In this document: positions 26,836 through 35,463 of the stretch, piece by piece
Numbering within the stretch: the first letter of the stretch is position 1
Layout: every line of letters starts with the position of its first letter
From: Methanosphaerula palustris E1-9c
GTDB lineage: Archaea > Halobacteriota > Methanomicrobia > Methanomicrobiales > Methanospirillaceae
Assembly: GCF_000021965.1 (NCBI RefSeq)
Contig: NC_011832.1
Span: forward strand, 1,426,001-1,490,000
Direction of reading: 5' to 3'
DNA: 64,000 nt
Made by a program: the position numbers and the translations under genes
The notes under the pieces: model-generated
Database searches by the model: none
Told to the model about the DNA's origin: nothing
Seen by the model: the letters and a program-made list of their open reading frames with translations, nothing else

Positions 26836-27438
26836 TCATTCACCGTACCGACACAGGGATTGCCGAGGCTCCGTCCAGGAGAGTACAGGCCGGAACACAT
26901 GAGCAATCGTCCCGGAATCAAAGATCTTCGCGTCAATAAGTTTCAGATGAAGCAGTTCTGGGAGTACAGAAAATAATGGTAACCCGGCCCCGAGCGCTAT
27001 CGGGTGGACGATGAGTTGATATTCACCGATAAGCCCGGTTTTCACCAGTTCGCGTGCAAATCCGGCTCCTCTGTGTCAGGAGATCCCTGCCCGGTTGCTC
27101 TTTCATGCGGACGATCTCTTCGTGGAGCTCGCCGCTCATAATAATGGGATTTGCCCAAGCTCGCTGTACGCGGGCCATGGATTCGTGCAATATTTGCATC
27201 ATTAGCGTTCCTGACCTGTGTTACATCGTTGAACGCAGGGGAAGGTTCTCCTGAATCCCGGCACGAATCTTTTTTCGTGAAGACGGCCTTGGGAATCTCA
27301 TTCATGGGTGCTGCGAAAAGTTCGGCTGAATACAGCCAGTACGCCGCCATGTTCTGGAATGTGCGCCTGCCCAGAATATGCACTCCCGCCTGCCAGAGCA
27401 TGTCAACGGTCCAGGCGGGTACGCCCTCATCCCTGTGA
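26836..27438 (-). pseudogene. Broken DHFR/RibD-like gene
   Basis: Two fragments in different frames make up one family member. The 5' part (27042-27438) has MLWQAGVHILGRRTFQNMAAYW and FAAPMNEIPKAVFTKK. The 3' part (26836-27045) has TGLIGEYQLIVHPIALGAGLPLF and IAHVFRP. Between them the sense continues through changes of frame (a GELHEEI-like block is out of frame). The first ~40 codons are missing. At least one frameshift and a 5' truncation make it non-functional. Confidence 0.7.
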
Positions 27439-27574
27439 GGAGGGGGATTGTATGACTAAAAAAACTCTTGAAAGAGGGGGGACCCTAATCTCCCTTGTAA
27501 ACTTACAGAATACCCAGGGAAAGGGAGAGATGTATGAAGGATCCTTCATCTAAAAATTCTTTTTTATATAGTCC

Positions 27575-28597
27575 TCACCGGGAATAATAATCGGCAAGTA
27601 AGGAGAATGCTTTCTTGGGAACCCATGGCATATTCCGGCATGACGGCTCACTTCCCTTCGCAAGCATCTTAACGATGCCATAACCAGCCATATCCAGGTC
27701 GTACTTCGGGTTTTCGTCGGACACGTACGATGGCTGGACAAACGTGAACACGAAGGCCCCGGCGACCGGCTCGTCAGAGAAAATATCGAGCAGTTCCATA
27801 AGGTACTCCGACTGGACCGATTCATCCCGGACAAAATTCCCTTTCAGTTCAGGGCGGTCCCGGTCCCAGTCGACGATCATCCACCCGGCTGGCCCCTTGT
27901 CCTCGGCTCCCCGGTAGCAGCAACATCCGAATTCCAGGACCACGACCGGCTTACCATGCCGGAAATACCCCTTCAACTGATCCCGGTACAGGGACCGGTT
28001 GTACGATGAGCGGTAATGATCGATACCAACGAGATCGAAAAGACTCCAGTCCACAGATTCCCAGGTCCCGGATGCATAGGTGACCTGCCCCCCGAACAAC
28101 TTCTTGATCTCAGGCAGCATTTTTCTGAAGAACATATTCAGGTTTTTGTTATACCCGCGGGGGATCCCGGCGGCGTTCATGAGGATCGAAAGCGGCCCGA
28201 ACATCTGCCGCAACCGGGCCTCTGTCGTATCTCCGCGGATAAAGCCCTGCGAGAAGAGACTCAGCTCGCATCCCGCTACATAGATGACCTTTTCGTACTT
28301 CACCCGCAGTTCTTCTGCTGCCAGTGCTCCCCGGAGAATATAGTCTTCCGTCTCTTTACGGGAAGCATTGATGGTGGACGGGGAGAAAAAGACCGTCAGA
28401 TCGTGCGCCAGCGCATATTCTGATGCTACGACCAGCCGGGAGATATCGTAGCCGGAGATCCGGATTGCATTGCAGTGCAATTCGGAATCGATGATCCCGA
28501 TCTCCTGTTCGACGACTGCCGGATCGAACTCTTCCCGGGATGATCTTCCCTGTCGGTAATTTGTCCCGACGTCGTAGTTTATTCCCCGGTACTTCAT
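27575..28597 (-). CDS. TIM-barrel glycoside-hydrolase-like protein (group often labelled 'abortive infection')
   Basis: 340 residues from MKYRGINYDVGTNYRQG. This start is preferred because it matches the family start I remember (KYRGINYDVG); the frame upstream has no such similarity. The alternating strand/helix pattern (NAIRISGYDISRLVVASEYALAHDLTVFFSPST; YEKVIYVAGCELSLFSQGF; SLFDLVGIDHYRS; KPVVVLEFGCCCYRGA; GAFVFTFVQPSY) fits a (beta/alpha)8 barrel with Glu residues at the ends of strands 4 and 7 (AGCEL, LEFG), like a retaining glycosidase. The label 'abortive infection protein' attached to such sequences is, as far as I know, not based on experiment. The start has no clear ribosome site. 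Confidence 0.6.
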   Translation of the reverse strand: MKYRGINYDVGTNYRQGRSSREEFDPAVVEQEIGIIDSELHCNAIRISGYDISRLVVASEYALAHDLTVFFSPSTINASRKETEDYILRGALAAEELRVKYEKVIYVAGCELSLFSQGFIRGDTTEARLRQMFGPLSILMNAAGIPRGYNKNLNMFFRKMLPEIKKLFGGQVTYASGTWESVDWSLFDLVGIDHYRSSYNRSLYRDQLKGYFRHGKPVVVLEFGCCCYRGAEDKGPAGWMIVDWDRDRPELKGNFVRDESVQSEYLMELLDIFSDEPVAGAFVFTFVQPSYVSDENPKYDLDMAGYGIVKMLAKGSEPSCRNMPWVPKKAFSLLADYYSR

Positions 28598-29721
28598 GGA
28601 TTTCTGCTTAAAACCGGTCGGGTAAATACCTGTCGCACTCCTATACCCGGATAATCTTTTCCATCGCCCCAGGTTCATAAAATAACCGGCGTTTCAGTGC
28701 TATCATCACCAAACATTGACGATGGGCCTGGTACTAAATCCGGTCCCGGGTCCGCTCAATCACTGAGAGCCCGGCCCCCGGCCCCACTTCACGCGGGCCG
28801 GCAGGGCAAGATTTGTCCAACCCGGTGTTTTTTAAACCTCTTTTCTCTGGTTCAGGCATCCAGACCGGTGTTTGACCGAATAATTTTTATTACAATGGAG
28901 AGGTGCAGTCTTAAAAGAGAGCTAAATATAGTCTTCGTACAGGTTTATCGGGCATTTTGCAGTTGCACTGCTGTTGATCGACCTGTTTCCCGGGATCCCG
29001 CCCAAGGGGAAGGGGCTCCGATTTACCACAGTTAACACCAGTTGGTGATCCCAACATGCCACCTCTTGCCTTCCAATCCCTCCGTTCTCTCGTTCTAGTG
29101 TTGCCCCCCCTCGCCGATCAGGTGGAGGTCCACGTTCCCACGTTCCCACGCTCCGGCCGGCTTCCACTCCGCCGCCTCCATTACGCAGACTGGACGATCG
29201 GGCCGCCCGGATTGGACGTGGACCCATTCCAGGCTCCCTCTATGCCCCGAAGGGCATTACACCTCTGCCTCAAATTATGATCAATCTGGGTGTAACCGTC
29301 ACCCCAAGGAAATATTCTATGGAAATATTCTATTCAAATCAGAGAATCAGAACCTTTTCGTCTTGATAGAGCAACTCTACATCAGGTGACTTTGTGTGAG
29401 CGAGGAAATAGTAGTCCCCAAGGAAGTGCTGGTCCATGGGGCCTGGTGCCCGGTCCCTGTCACTACGACGCATCGCAGGATTTACGACAGGATTCGTCAC
29501 CTTCAAAACAGAAACCTCAGCCCGGGTTTTACATCTTCATGGTTCAAATCCATGTATACTGATCACCGGCGGTCCAGAAGTACCGGCTGCAATAACCACC
29601 CTCGAAAAAGACCCTTGATCTCGCATTTACAGCGCTCCTTGTCATTCGAAGATCTTGGTCACCACTCATCAGAAAAGATGATGCCGGCGAAGGGGGAACG
29701 GTCTCAGGACGGGAGCATACC
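28598..29721. other. 1.1-kb gap with a dispersed repeat
   Basis: There is no gene I can support. About 29060-29260 is the first copy of a dispersed repeat shared with 37085-37300. A tRNA T-arm-like hairpin (catgg/ccatg around ttcaaat, 29538-29554) stands alone. The remaining sequence is Pro/Arg-rich in every frame, as expected for noncoding GC-rich DNA. Confidence 0.35.
29060..29260 (+). repeat. Dispersed GC-rich repeat, copy A
   Basis: It shares ordered blocks with 37085-37300: tccgttctctcgt, a ccctcgc block, acgttcccacgctccgg, a gccgcctcca block, then a tggac/ggattggacg stretch and ggaccc. Identity is partial with indels. The two copies are 8 kb apart and both lie in gene-free gaps just upstream of large genes. 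Confidence 0.45.
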
Positions 29722-31512
29722 GTGACAGACGACGCGACCACGTACCAGGAGATGCGCGACAGGATTCTCGGCCTGCTTCAGCAGCACGTGCCCAGGGCGG
29801 TCCCGATCCAGACGATTGCCCGGGAACTCGAGATCGATCGGAGAACTGCTGCCAAGTATCTCGATTTCCTCGCACTGAGCGGGGATGTCAGTATGGAGCG
29901 CTTCGGACCGAAGAAGCTGTACCGGCCGTCGAAGCGCCTGCCCCTGCTCGAGATCGTCAACCACCTGCCGGTTGCGCTCGTGATCCTGGACGCAGACCTC
30001 CAGGTGAACATGGTGAATGCGAGCTTCGTCGCTACCCTCGGCCTCCACCCCGGCCACACGCTGGTCGGCGCCCCGCTCTTCGACCTCAACCTCCCTTTTT
30101 TCTCGGACCCTGCGGTCCAGCGGAACATCGAGCGGATCCGCCGATCGGAGATATACCTGGATAAGATGCAAATGATGGACGAGCGGACGGACAGGGTCTT
30201 CCTCGCAGCGTTCGCGCCGATCGTCTCCCCGACCGCCGGCGAGGGGATCATGGTCAGCCTCCAGGACATCACGGCGGTGAAAAATGCCGAGACCGATCTC
30301 AAGGACTCGGAGAAGAAGATGGCGACCCTCTTCGAGTCTGTTCCGAGCGGGATCATCCTTTTTGCGGCAGACGGGGCGATCCTCAACGCGAACCACGCGT
30401 CGCTGCAGGTTCTCGGTCTGCGCACCCCCGCCGATATGCGGATCACGAGCATCTTCGACATCGCCTGTTACCGGACGAAACTGGAGTTGCTGATCCGGGA
30501 GGGGCGGGCTACCGAAACCGAACTCGCCTGCGACTTCGAGCGGTTGCGTCGGGAGCAGGGGATCCAGAGCACGAAGAGCGGCATCGCCTATTTTGATGTA
30601 GCCTTTACCCCGGTCCTTCACGACAGCAGGGGGGCAGCGAAGGAGTTCGCCATCCTCTTCAAGGATATTACGGCTAAGAGGCGTGCGGAGAAGGAACTGA
30701 AGGAGCGGCTCGCGGGCGTCTCCAGTAACCTCCCCGGAATCATCTACCAGTTCTACGCCAGAGATACCGGAGAATGGGGCATTTACTACGTTGACGCACG
30801 CTCCGCAGATATCTTCGGTCTCAACCCCTGGCCGGTCCGGGACTGGTTCCAGCGGTTTTCCGCGTGCATCGCCCCTGAGGACCGCGACTGGTGGGACGAA
30901 TCGACCCATGAGACTGTTCACAGGCGCGTCCCCTGGGACTTCGAGGGCAAGTTCCTCAAGCCGTCGGGAGGCGAGATATACTTCCGTGGCATTTCGCAGC
31001 CCGTCCGACTGGAGCACGAGACGGTCTGGAACGGAATCTTCCTTGACATCACCGACCGCAAGATGGCAGAGGAGGCGCTGCAGCAGAGCCATTTTCTGGA
31101 AACCCGGTACCGTTCGTTCTTTGAGGACACCTGCAACGGCATCCTGATCTACGAGCCTGTCGACGAAGGCAGGGACTACCTCATCACCGACGCCAACAGG
31201 GTAACGGCGAATCTCCTCCGCACGAACCGGGCCGACCTGGTTGGCAAGCGGCTCTTCGAGGAGTTTCCTGACCTCTCGACCCCCGAGATCCACGCGCTCT
31301 TGCTGCGAATACTGACTACAGAGCGGCCCGAGGCCGTCGCGCCGCTCCGGTACCGGGAGCGGGACGACTTCCCCCTGATCTCCCACTATGTCTTCAAGCT
31401 CCCGTCGGGGGAACTTGCATCGTTCATGATAGATGTCTCCGAGGTGCTGGAGGGAGCGGAAGGGCTACCACCCGCTGTTAAGGACGCTACCAACAGATCA
31501 AACTGCGACTGA
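29722..31512 (+). CDS. Winged-helix/PAS regulator, alcohol module B
   Basis: 596 residues; a GTG start with GGGAG upstream. The N-terminal winged helix (IQTIARELEIDRRTAAKYLDFLALSGDVSMERF) is followed by four PAS-type domains: about 80-195 (LPVALVILDADLQVNMVN), about 205-325 (LFESVPSGIILFAADGAILNAN), about 330-460 (a PAC-like one, PGIIYQFYARDTGEWGIYYVD) and about 465-580 (RYRSFFEDTCNGILIYEP). Compared with the module A regulator it has one extra PAS domain in the middle. Like that protein it has no kinase part. It lies 388 nt upstream of the second fno gene and most likely controls module B. Confidence 0.75.
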   Translation: MTDDATTYQEMRDRILGLLQQHVPRAVPIQTIARELEIDRRTAAKYLDFLALSGDVSMERFGPKKLYRPSKRLPLLEIVNHLPVALVILDADLQVNMVNASFVATLGLHPGHTLVGAPLFDLNLPFFSDPAVQRNIERIRRSEIYLDKMQMMDERTDRVFLAAFAPIVSPTAGEGIMVSLQDITAVKNAETDLKDSEKKMATLFESVPSGIILFAADGAILNANHASLQVLGLRTPADMRITSIFDIACYRTKLELLIREGRATETELACDFERLRREQGIQSTKSGIAYFDVAFTPVLHDSRGAAKEFAILFKDITAKRRAEKELKERLAGVSSNLPGIIYQFYARDTGEWGIYYVDARSADIFGLNPWPVRDWFQRFSACIAPEDRDWWDESTHETVHRRVPWDFEGKFLKPSGGEIYFRGISQPVRLEHETVWNGIFLDITDRKMAEEALQQSHFLETRYRSFFEDTCNGILIYEPVDEGRDYLITDANRVTANLLRTNRADLVGKRLFEEFPDLSTPEIHALLLRILTTERPEAVAPLRYRERDDFPLISHYVFKLPSGELASFMIDVSEVLEGAEGLPPAVKDATNRSNCD

Positions 31513-31900
31513 GGGGATCCGGGTCTCATCAGCCCAATATGAACGGCGGGGTCGTGAACATAGTGGACCGTCAGCTCCATTTCACATTCTCTTCGGACGA
31601 CGTCGAGAGCTGGCGGGCCACATCGAAAGCCGGTCTCATTCTGAGAGCAGTTATCTGAAGAATGGCGGAGTGTTCCTGGACCGGAATCCATTTGCAGGCG
31701 TCACCGAAAGGTCTCCACCAGATCATCATCCGCAGTGTGATGGGGCCTCTCCGTGCTTTCGGGGTTCTGTCTCCCCGACAGGTTGGTGGAATAGAGCTTC
31801 TCGGTATTTTAATCAAGGGGGGTCTTTGATCCACAGAGAATCGCGCCTTTAAGGGATCCATCGTCAATTTTGGTAGTGTTATAAATATTAGAGGTGAAGT
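31513..31900. other. Regulator-to-fno gap with promoter-like sequence
   Basis: No gene is supported. A TATA-like tract (ttataaatat, 31879-31888) lies only 13 nt before the GTG start, too near for a normal leader; either translation starts on a leaderless transcript or the true promoter is further upstream. Confidence 0.3.
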
Positions 31901-32578
31901 GTGAAAATTGGAGTAATTGGTGGAACAGGCGGCCAGGGGCTCGGCATCGCGACCCGGTTCGCACAGGCGGGAGAGGAGATCATCATCGGCTCGCGGACGC
32001 TCGAGAAGGCCCAGGTCGGTGTGGACAAAGTCAAGGAGCTGCTCGGCGACATCAAGAACGTCAGGGCCGCGACGAACCAGGACGCGGCGAAGGAGAGCGA
32101 CGTGCTGATCCTGACCGTGCCGCTCGCGGCGCAGAAGGACACGCTCCTTTCGATCAAGGAAGGAGCAACCGGCAAGCCCCTGCTCGATGCAACAGGCCCA
32201 CTGATGTCCGCCATCGGCGGCTCGGCCACACAGTGCATGTTACTGCCCGAAGGCTCTGCCGCGCAGCGTGCGCAGACGATCCTGCCGGCGGCGAAGGTGA
32301 TCTGCGCGTTCAACAACATCTCGCAGACCTGGTGGATGCAGCTCGACGAGCCGATCGACTGCGACTGCCTGATCTGCGGCGACGACAAGGATGCCAAGGC
32401 GATGGTGACGCCGCTGATCGAGATGGTCCCCGGCATCAAGGTCGTCGACTGCGGTGCGCTTGAGCGGGCCAGCATCATCGAGAAGATCACGCCCCTGCTC
32501 ATTGGGCTCAACATCCGGAACAAGTGCCAGTTCGGCGGGATCCGGATCACCGGCCTCGACAAGGGTCGCGTCTGCTAG
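31901..32578 (+). CDS. fno: F420H2:NADP oxidoreductase-like protein B
   Basis: 225 residues starting at GTG with GAGGTGA upstream. GGTGGQG, SRTLEKA, LILTVPLAAQ and ICAFNNISQTWWMQL are all conserved as in copy A, and the whole protein is close to it. In DNA the last ~115 nt (from gagcgggccagcatcatc) differ from copy A at only a few bases, far fewer than the neighbouring dehydrogenase genes, which suggests gene conversion or recent copying. The gene order is reversed compared with module A: here fno comes before the dehydrogenase. Confidence 0.85.
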   Translation: MKIGVIGGTGGQGLGIATRFAQAGEEIIIGSRTLEKAQVGVDKVKELLGDIKNVRAATNQDAAKESDVLILTVPLAAQKDTLLSIKEGATGKPLLDATGPLMSAIGGSATQCMLLPEGSAAQRAQTILPAAKVICAFNNISQTWWMQLDEPIDCDCLICGDDKDAKAMVTPLIEMVPGIKVVDCGALERASIIEKITPLLIGLNIRNKCQFGGIRITGLDKGRVC

Positions 32579-32627
32579 TACCGACATTCGAACATCAACA
32601 ATCGGTCAAACAACAAGAGGTCATATC

Positions 32628-33686
32628 ATGAAAGGCTATGCAATGATTAAACTCGGAGAAGCAGGGTGGGTAAACAAGATAATGCCGAAGTGCGGTCCCC
32701 GCGACTGTATCTGCCGGCCGCTGGCCCTTGCACCGTGCACATCAGATGTCCACGTCGTGTGGGAGAACGCGATCGGCGAGTTACCCGGCCGTATCCTGGG
32801 GCACGAGGCCCTGGGGATTGTCGACGAGGTCGGGAGCGAGGTCAAGCTCTTCAAGCCCGGTGACAGGGTCATCGTGGGCGCCATCACGCCGAACTGGGAT
32901 AACGAAGCCGCTCAGCGCGGTTTCTCCTCCCAGACAGGCGGCATCATGGGGGCCTATGAATTCACGGCCAAGAAGGACGGCACCTTCGCTGAGTACTTCC
33001 ACGTGAACCAGGCGGACAACAACATGGCGATGCTGCCGGATGGCATGGACCCCGTCGCGGGCGTCATGATCACCGACATGATGACCACGGGCTTTATGGG
33101 TGCAGAGAACGCGGGCATCCAGCTCGGCGCTGACGTCGCGGTCATCGGTATCGGGCCGGTCGGCCTGTGCGCTATCGGTGGCGCGAAGATGCGGGGCGCC
33201 AGCAGGATCTTCGCCGTCGGGTCCCGCCCGACTCCCGTCAAGGTCGCGAAGATGTACGGCGCGACGGACATCATCGACTACCACAACGGCGACACGGCCC
33301 AGCAGATCATCGACGCAACGGATGGAGCGGGCGTTGACGCCGTTGTCGTCGCCGGCGGCGGCCCCGACATCCTGATGGACGCCATCAAGATGGCGAAGGC
33401 CGGGTCGAAGATCTCGAACTGCAACTTCTTCTCGGGGGCAGACACCCTGCCGCTCCCCCGCCTCGACTGGGGGAGCGGCATGGCGAACAAGGACATCATC
33501 ACCGGCCTGTGCCCCGGCGGACGGGTCCGCCTGGAGCGGCTGGCCAAGCTGATCACCTATGGTCGCTTCGACCCGATGCCCATGGCGACGCACGTCTTCC
33601 ACGGGCTCGACCACATCGAAGAGGCCCTTCTCATGATGAAGAAGAAGGCCGGCGACGTTATCAAGCCCGTCGTCATCTGCGAGTAA
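32628..33686 (+). CDS. NADP-type zinc secondary alcohol dehydrogenase B
   Basis: 352 residues from MKGYAMIKLGEAGWVNK; GAGGT lies before the ATG. Zinc ligands follow the isopropanol dehydrogenase pattern exactly: Cys37, His59/Glu60 (LGHEALG) and the Asp of MITDMMTTGF. GIGPVGLCAIGGAKMRGA and VGSRPTP fit an NADP site. The C-terminus (HVFHGLDHIEEALLMMKKKAGDVIKPVVI) is closer to the clostridial enzymes than copy A is. The two dehydrogenases may prefer different alcohols. It follows fno by 49 nt in the same operon. Confidence 0.88.
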   Translation: MKGYAMIKLGEAGWVNKIMPKCGPRDCICRPLALAPCTSDVHVVWENAIGELPGRILGHEALGIVDEVGSEVKLFKPGDRVIVGAITPNWDNEAAQRGFSSQTGGIMGAYEFTAKKDGTFAEYFHVNQADNNMAMLPDGMDPVAGVMITDMMTTGFMGAENAGIQLGADVAVIGIGPVGLCAIGGAKMRGASRIFAVGSRPTPVKVAKMYGATDIIDYHNGDTAQQIIDATDGAGVDAVVVAGGGPDILMDAIKMAKAGSKISNCNFFSGADTLPLPRLDWGSGMANKDIITGLCPGGRVRLERLAKLITYGRFDPMPMATHVFHGLDHIEEALLMMKKKAGDVIKPVVICE

Positions 33687-33901
33687 AAGCTCTGTACAGG
33701 ATGGCACCTCAAACGATCGTGCAGCACGGTCACGGTCATAACGGTGGAGACGGGACCCCGCAGCGCGGGTTCCTCCTCCGCTGTTTTATGAGAATATCGC
33801 TGTTTTCGACGCACATCTGTTCAGAGAGATCACGCAGGACCGGTACAGGCGCAGAGGCCTGGCTTTCCAGGAGGTCCGGGACCCCTCATAACGGAGATAG
33901 T

Positions 33902-34810
33902 ATGGTAATGGTTGGCATGCAGGGGCGGGGGGTGGCCGTCACGGGCGCTCAGTATGGAATCGACGTGCTGATAGGCAAAGGATCTGCACAAGAAGATGAT
34001 AATGGGCGCCTTCACGCGGCGTTCATTGGCGGAGAGGACCACAGTTCATCTGTACTGCGGGTCGGGCTCCTCGGCTGCGGCAACATCGGATTCCTGATCG
34101 CGGCACACGCCGACGGTTTCGAGGTCGCGGCTCTCTACGACCAGGCGCCCGGGCTGGCGCCAGAACTCGCAGGCCGCTGTGGAGGGACGGCATACGACTC
34201 GTTCGAGACGTTCGTCAGTGCCGACGTCGACCTCGTGGTCGAGGCCGCGTCGCCGGCAGCGGTGCGGGTATACGGCGAGGCCGTGCTCCGAGCCGGCAAA
34301 GACCTCGTTGTGATGTCTGTGGGGGCACTCGCCGACCCCGCCGTCCTTGGGCGGCTCCGCGAGGCGGCGATCGCATCGGGTCGGCGTGTCCGCATCCCGA
34401 GCGGCGCCGTGATGGGCCTGGACAATCTCAAGATTGGGCGCATCGGTGGGATCGACCGCCTCGTCCTGCGGACGACCAAGAACCCGGCGTCGCTCGGCCT
34501 TACGGTCGCCGAACGGGTGCTCGTCTTCAAGGGGCGGGCCGAGGAGTGTGTCAGGGCCTTTCCGAAGAACATCAACGTCTCGGCCGCGATCGCGATCGCG
34601 GCCGGGCAGGAGATCGAGGTCGAACTCTGGGCGGACCCAACCGTTGACCGGAATATCCACGAGATCTTCGCCGAGGGCCCCTTCGGCGATGCCTGTCTCC
34701 AGGTCCGGAACGTGCCGAGCCCGGATAACCCGGCGACGTCGTACCTCGCAGCCCTCTCGGTTCTGACCCTCCTCCGCGACCTTTCCGAGCCGATCGTGGT
34801 GGGGACGTGA
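33902..34810 (+). CDS. nadX: L-aspartate dehydrogenase
   Basis: 302 residues if the ATG after ACGGAG is used. The family core starts about 55 residues later (LRVGLLGCGNIGFLIAAHADGF), and no start codon is present nearer than a GTG at about residue 22, so an N-terminal extension of 30-50 residues seems real. The core has the GxGxxG NAD site, VEAASPAAV, MSVGALAD, PSGAVMGLDNLKIG, the TTKNPASL block and ADPTVDRNIHEI with the catalytic His. The enzyme makes iminoaspartate from aspartate for NAD synthesis (replacing NadB). The stop overlaps the start of the next gene by 4 nt. Confidence 0.8.
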   Translation: MVMVGMQGRGVAVTGAQYGIDVLIGKGSAQEDDNGRLHAAFIGGEDHSSSVLRVGLLGCGNIGFLIAAHADGFEVAALYDQAPGLAPELAGRCGGTAYDSFETFVSADVDLVVEAASPAAVRVYGEAVLRAGKDLVVMSVGALADPAVLGRLREAAIASGRRVRIPSGAVMGLDNLKIGRIGGIDRLVLRTTKNPASLGLTVAERVLVFKGRAEECVRAFPKNINVSAAIAIAAGQEIEVELWADPTVDRNIHEIFAEGPFGDACLQVRNVPSPDNPATSYLAALSVLTLLRDLSEPIVVGT

Positions 34811-35049
34811 AGCTCGATACGATCCGGATGGTCGAGGAGTTCATCCACGAGCACTCGGGCGACTTCAAGCGTCGTGCTCTCTGGGAAGCATTGCCGCGTC
34901 GGATGATGTACCAGACATTCAAGCAGATCATCGAATATCTGCTCGAGTCGGGTAAGATCGCCCTGAACCGTACGGGATACGTGGTCTGGATTCACAACCC
35001 CGAACTCTTCGCCCAGTATCACGGACGCGAGGACCTCCGTATCCGATAG
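34807..35049 (+). CDS. Small winged-helix-type protein, probable antitoxin-like partner
   Basis: 80 residues, GTG start overlapping the end of nadX by 4 nt (translational coupling). It reads MKLDTIRMVEEFIHEHSGDFKRRALWEALPRRMMYQTFKQIIEYLLESGKIALN...YVVWIHNPEL, a three-helix plus beta-hairpin shape like a small winged helix. From memory, similar small proteins in methanogens stand just before a RelE-like gene; here such a gene begins 28 nt downstream but is broken. It may be the antitoxin or DNA-binding half of that pair. Confidence 0.6.
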   Translation: MKLDTIRMVEEFIHEHSGDFKRRALWEALPRRMMYQTFKQIIEYLLESGKIALNRTGYVVWIHNPELFAQYHGREDLRIR

Positions 35050-35076
35050 ACTCTGAAGAGTATCGCCATCCCTCTG

Positions 35077-35463
35077 ATGAGCATCGAGATATACATCGCC
35101 ATGGATCGCCTCGCAGAGTACGAGGCATTGAAGAATTCTGCCCGAAGCGAGGATCAGCGAATCTTTGCAATGCTTGAGAAGGCAGCAGATATCCTTAAGG
35201 AGAATCCGTATGCCGGCGATCGGATTCGCCGCCGGCCTGAGAAATGTTCGCGAACCGATCACCGCACCCGGCTACGGCGCCGAGCGCATGATCGAGATTC
35301 TGACCGAGCACGCCGAGCACCTGACCTTCACGGTCAACACCCTGACTCATCAGGTCCGCGATCTGGAGATCGCCCGCGATGCCGTCGAAACTCCGGCCCA
35401 GCGCCACCCCTCGCGGGATGTCTGGCGGGCCGCAGTCGCCTCCTGCGATCAGGTCTGCCTTGA
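35077..35463 (+). pseudogene. Truncated RelE-like toxin gene
   Basis: The first ~48 codons (MSIEIYIAMDRLAEYEALKN, then ARSEDQRIFAMLEKAADILKENPYAGDRI) match the start of an archaeal RelE/ParE-type toxin family. The rest, which should contain the core strands and the Trp/Lys/Tyr-rich end, is missing: after about 35222 the frame reads Arg-rich GC-rich sequence that belongs to the overlapping gene at 35210. The junction looks like an insertion or deletion by a phage-like segment. Confidence 0.55.

Noticed and set aside
29538-29554. tRNA-like T-arm (catgg ttcaaat ccatg)
   Set aside because: Only this arm can be folded; no matching acceptor, D-arm or anticodon arm is found around it, so neither a tRNA gene nor a tRNA-derived attachment site is supported.
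29704-31386. 560-codon minus-strand frame opposite the PAS regulator
   Set aside because: It is a typical antisense frame in GC-rich DNA; the plus strand encodes recognisable winged-helix and PAS domains.
33509-33901. Upstream extension of the nadX frame to 33509
   Set aside because: It overlaps the end of the alcohol dehydrogenase gene and is Arg/Pro-rich; the ATG at 33902 has a proper ribosome site.
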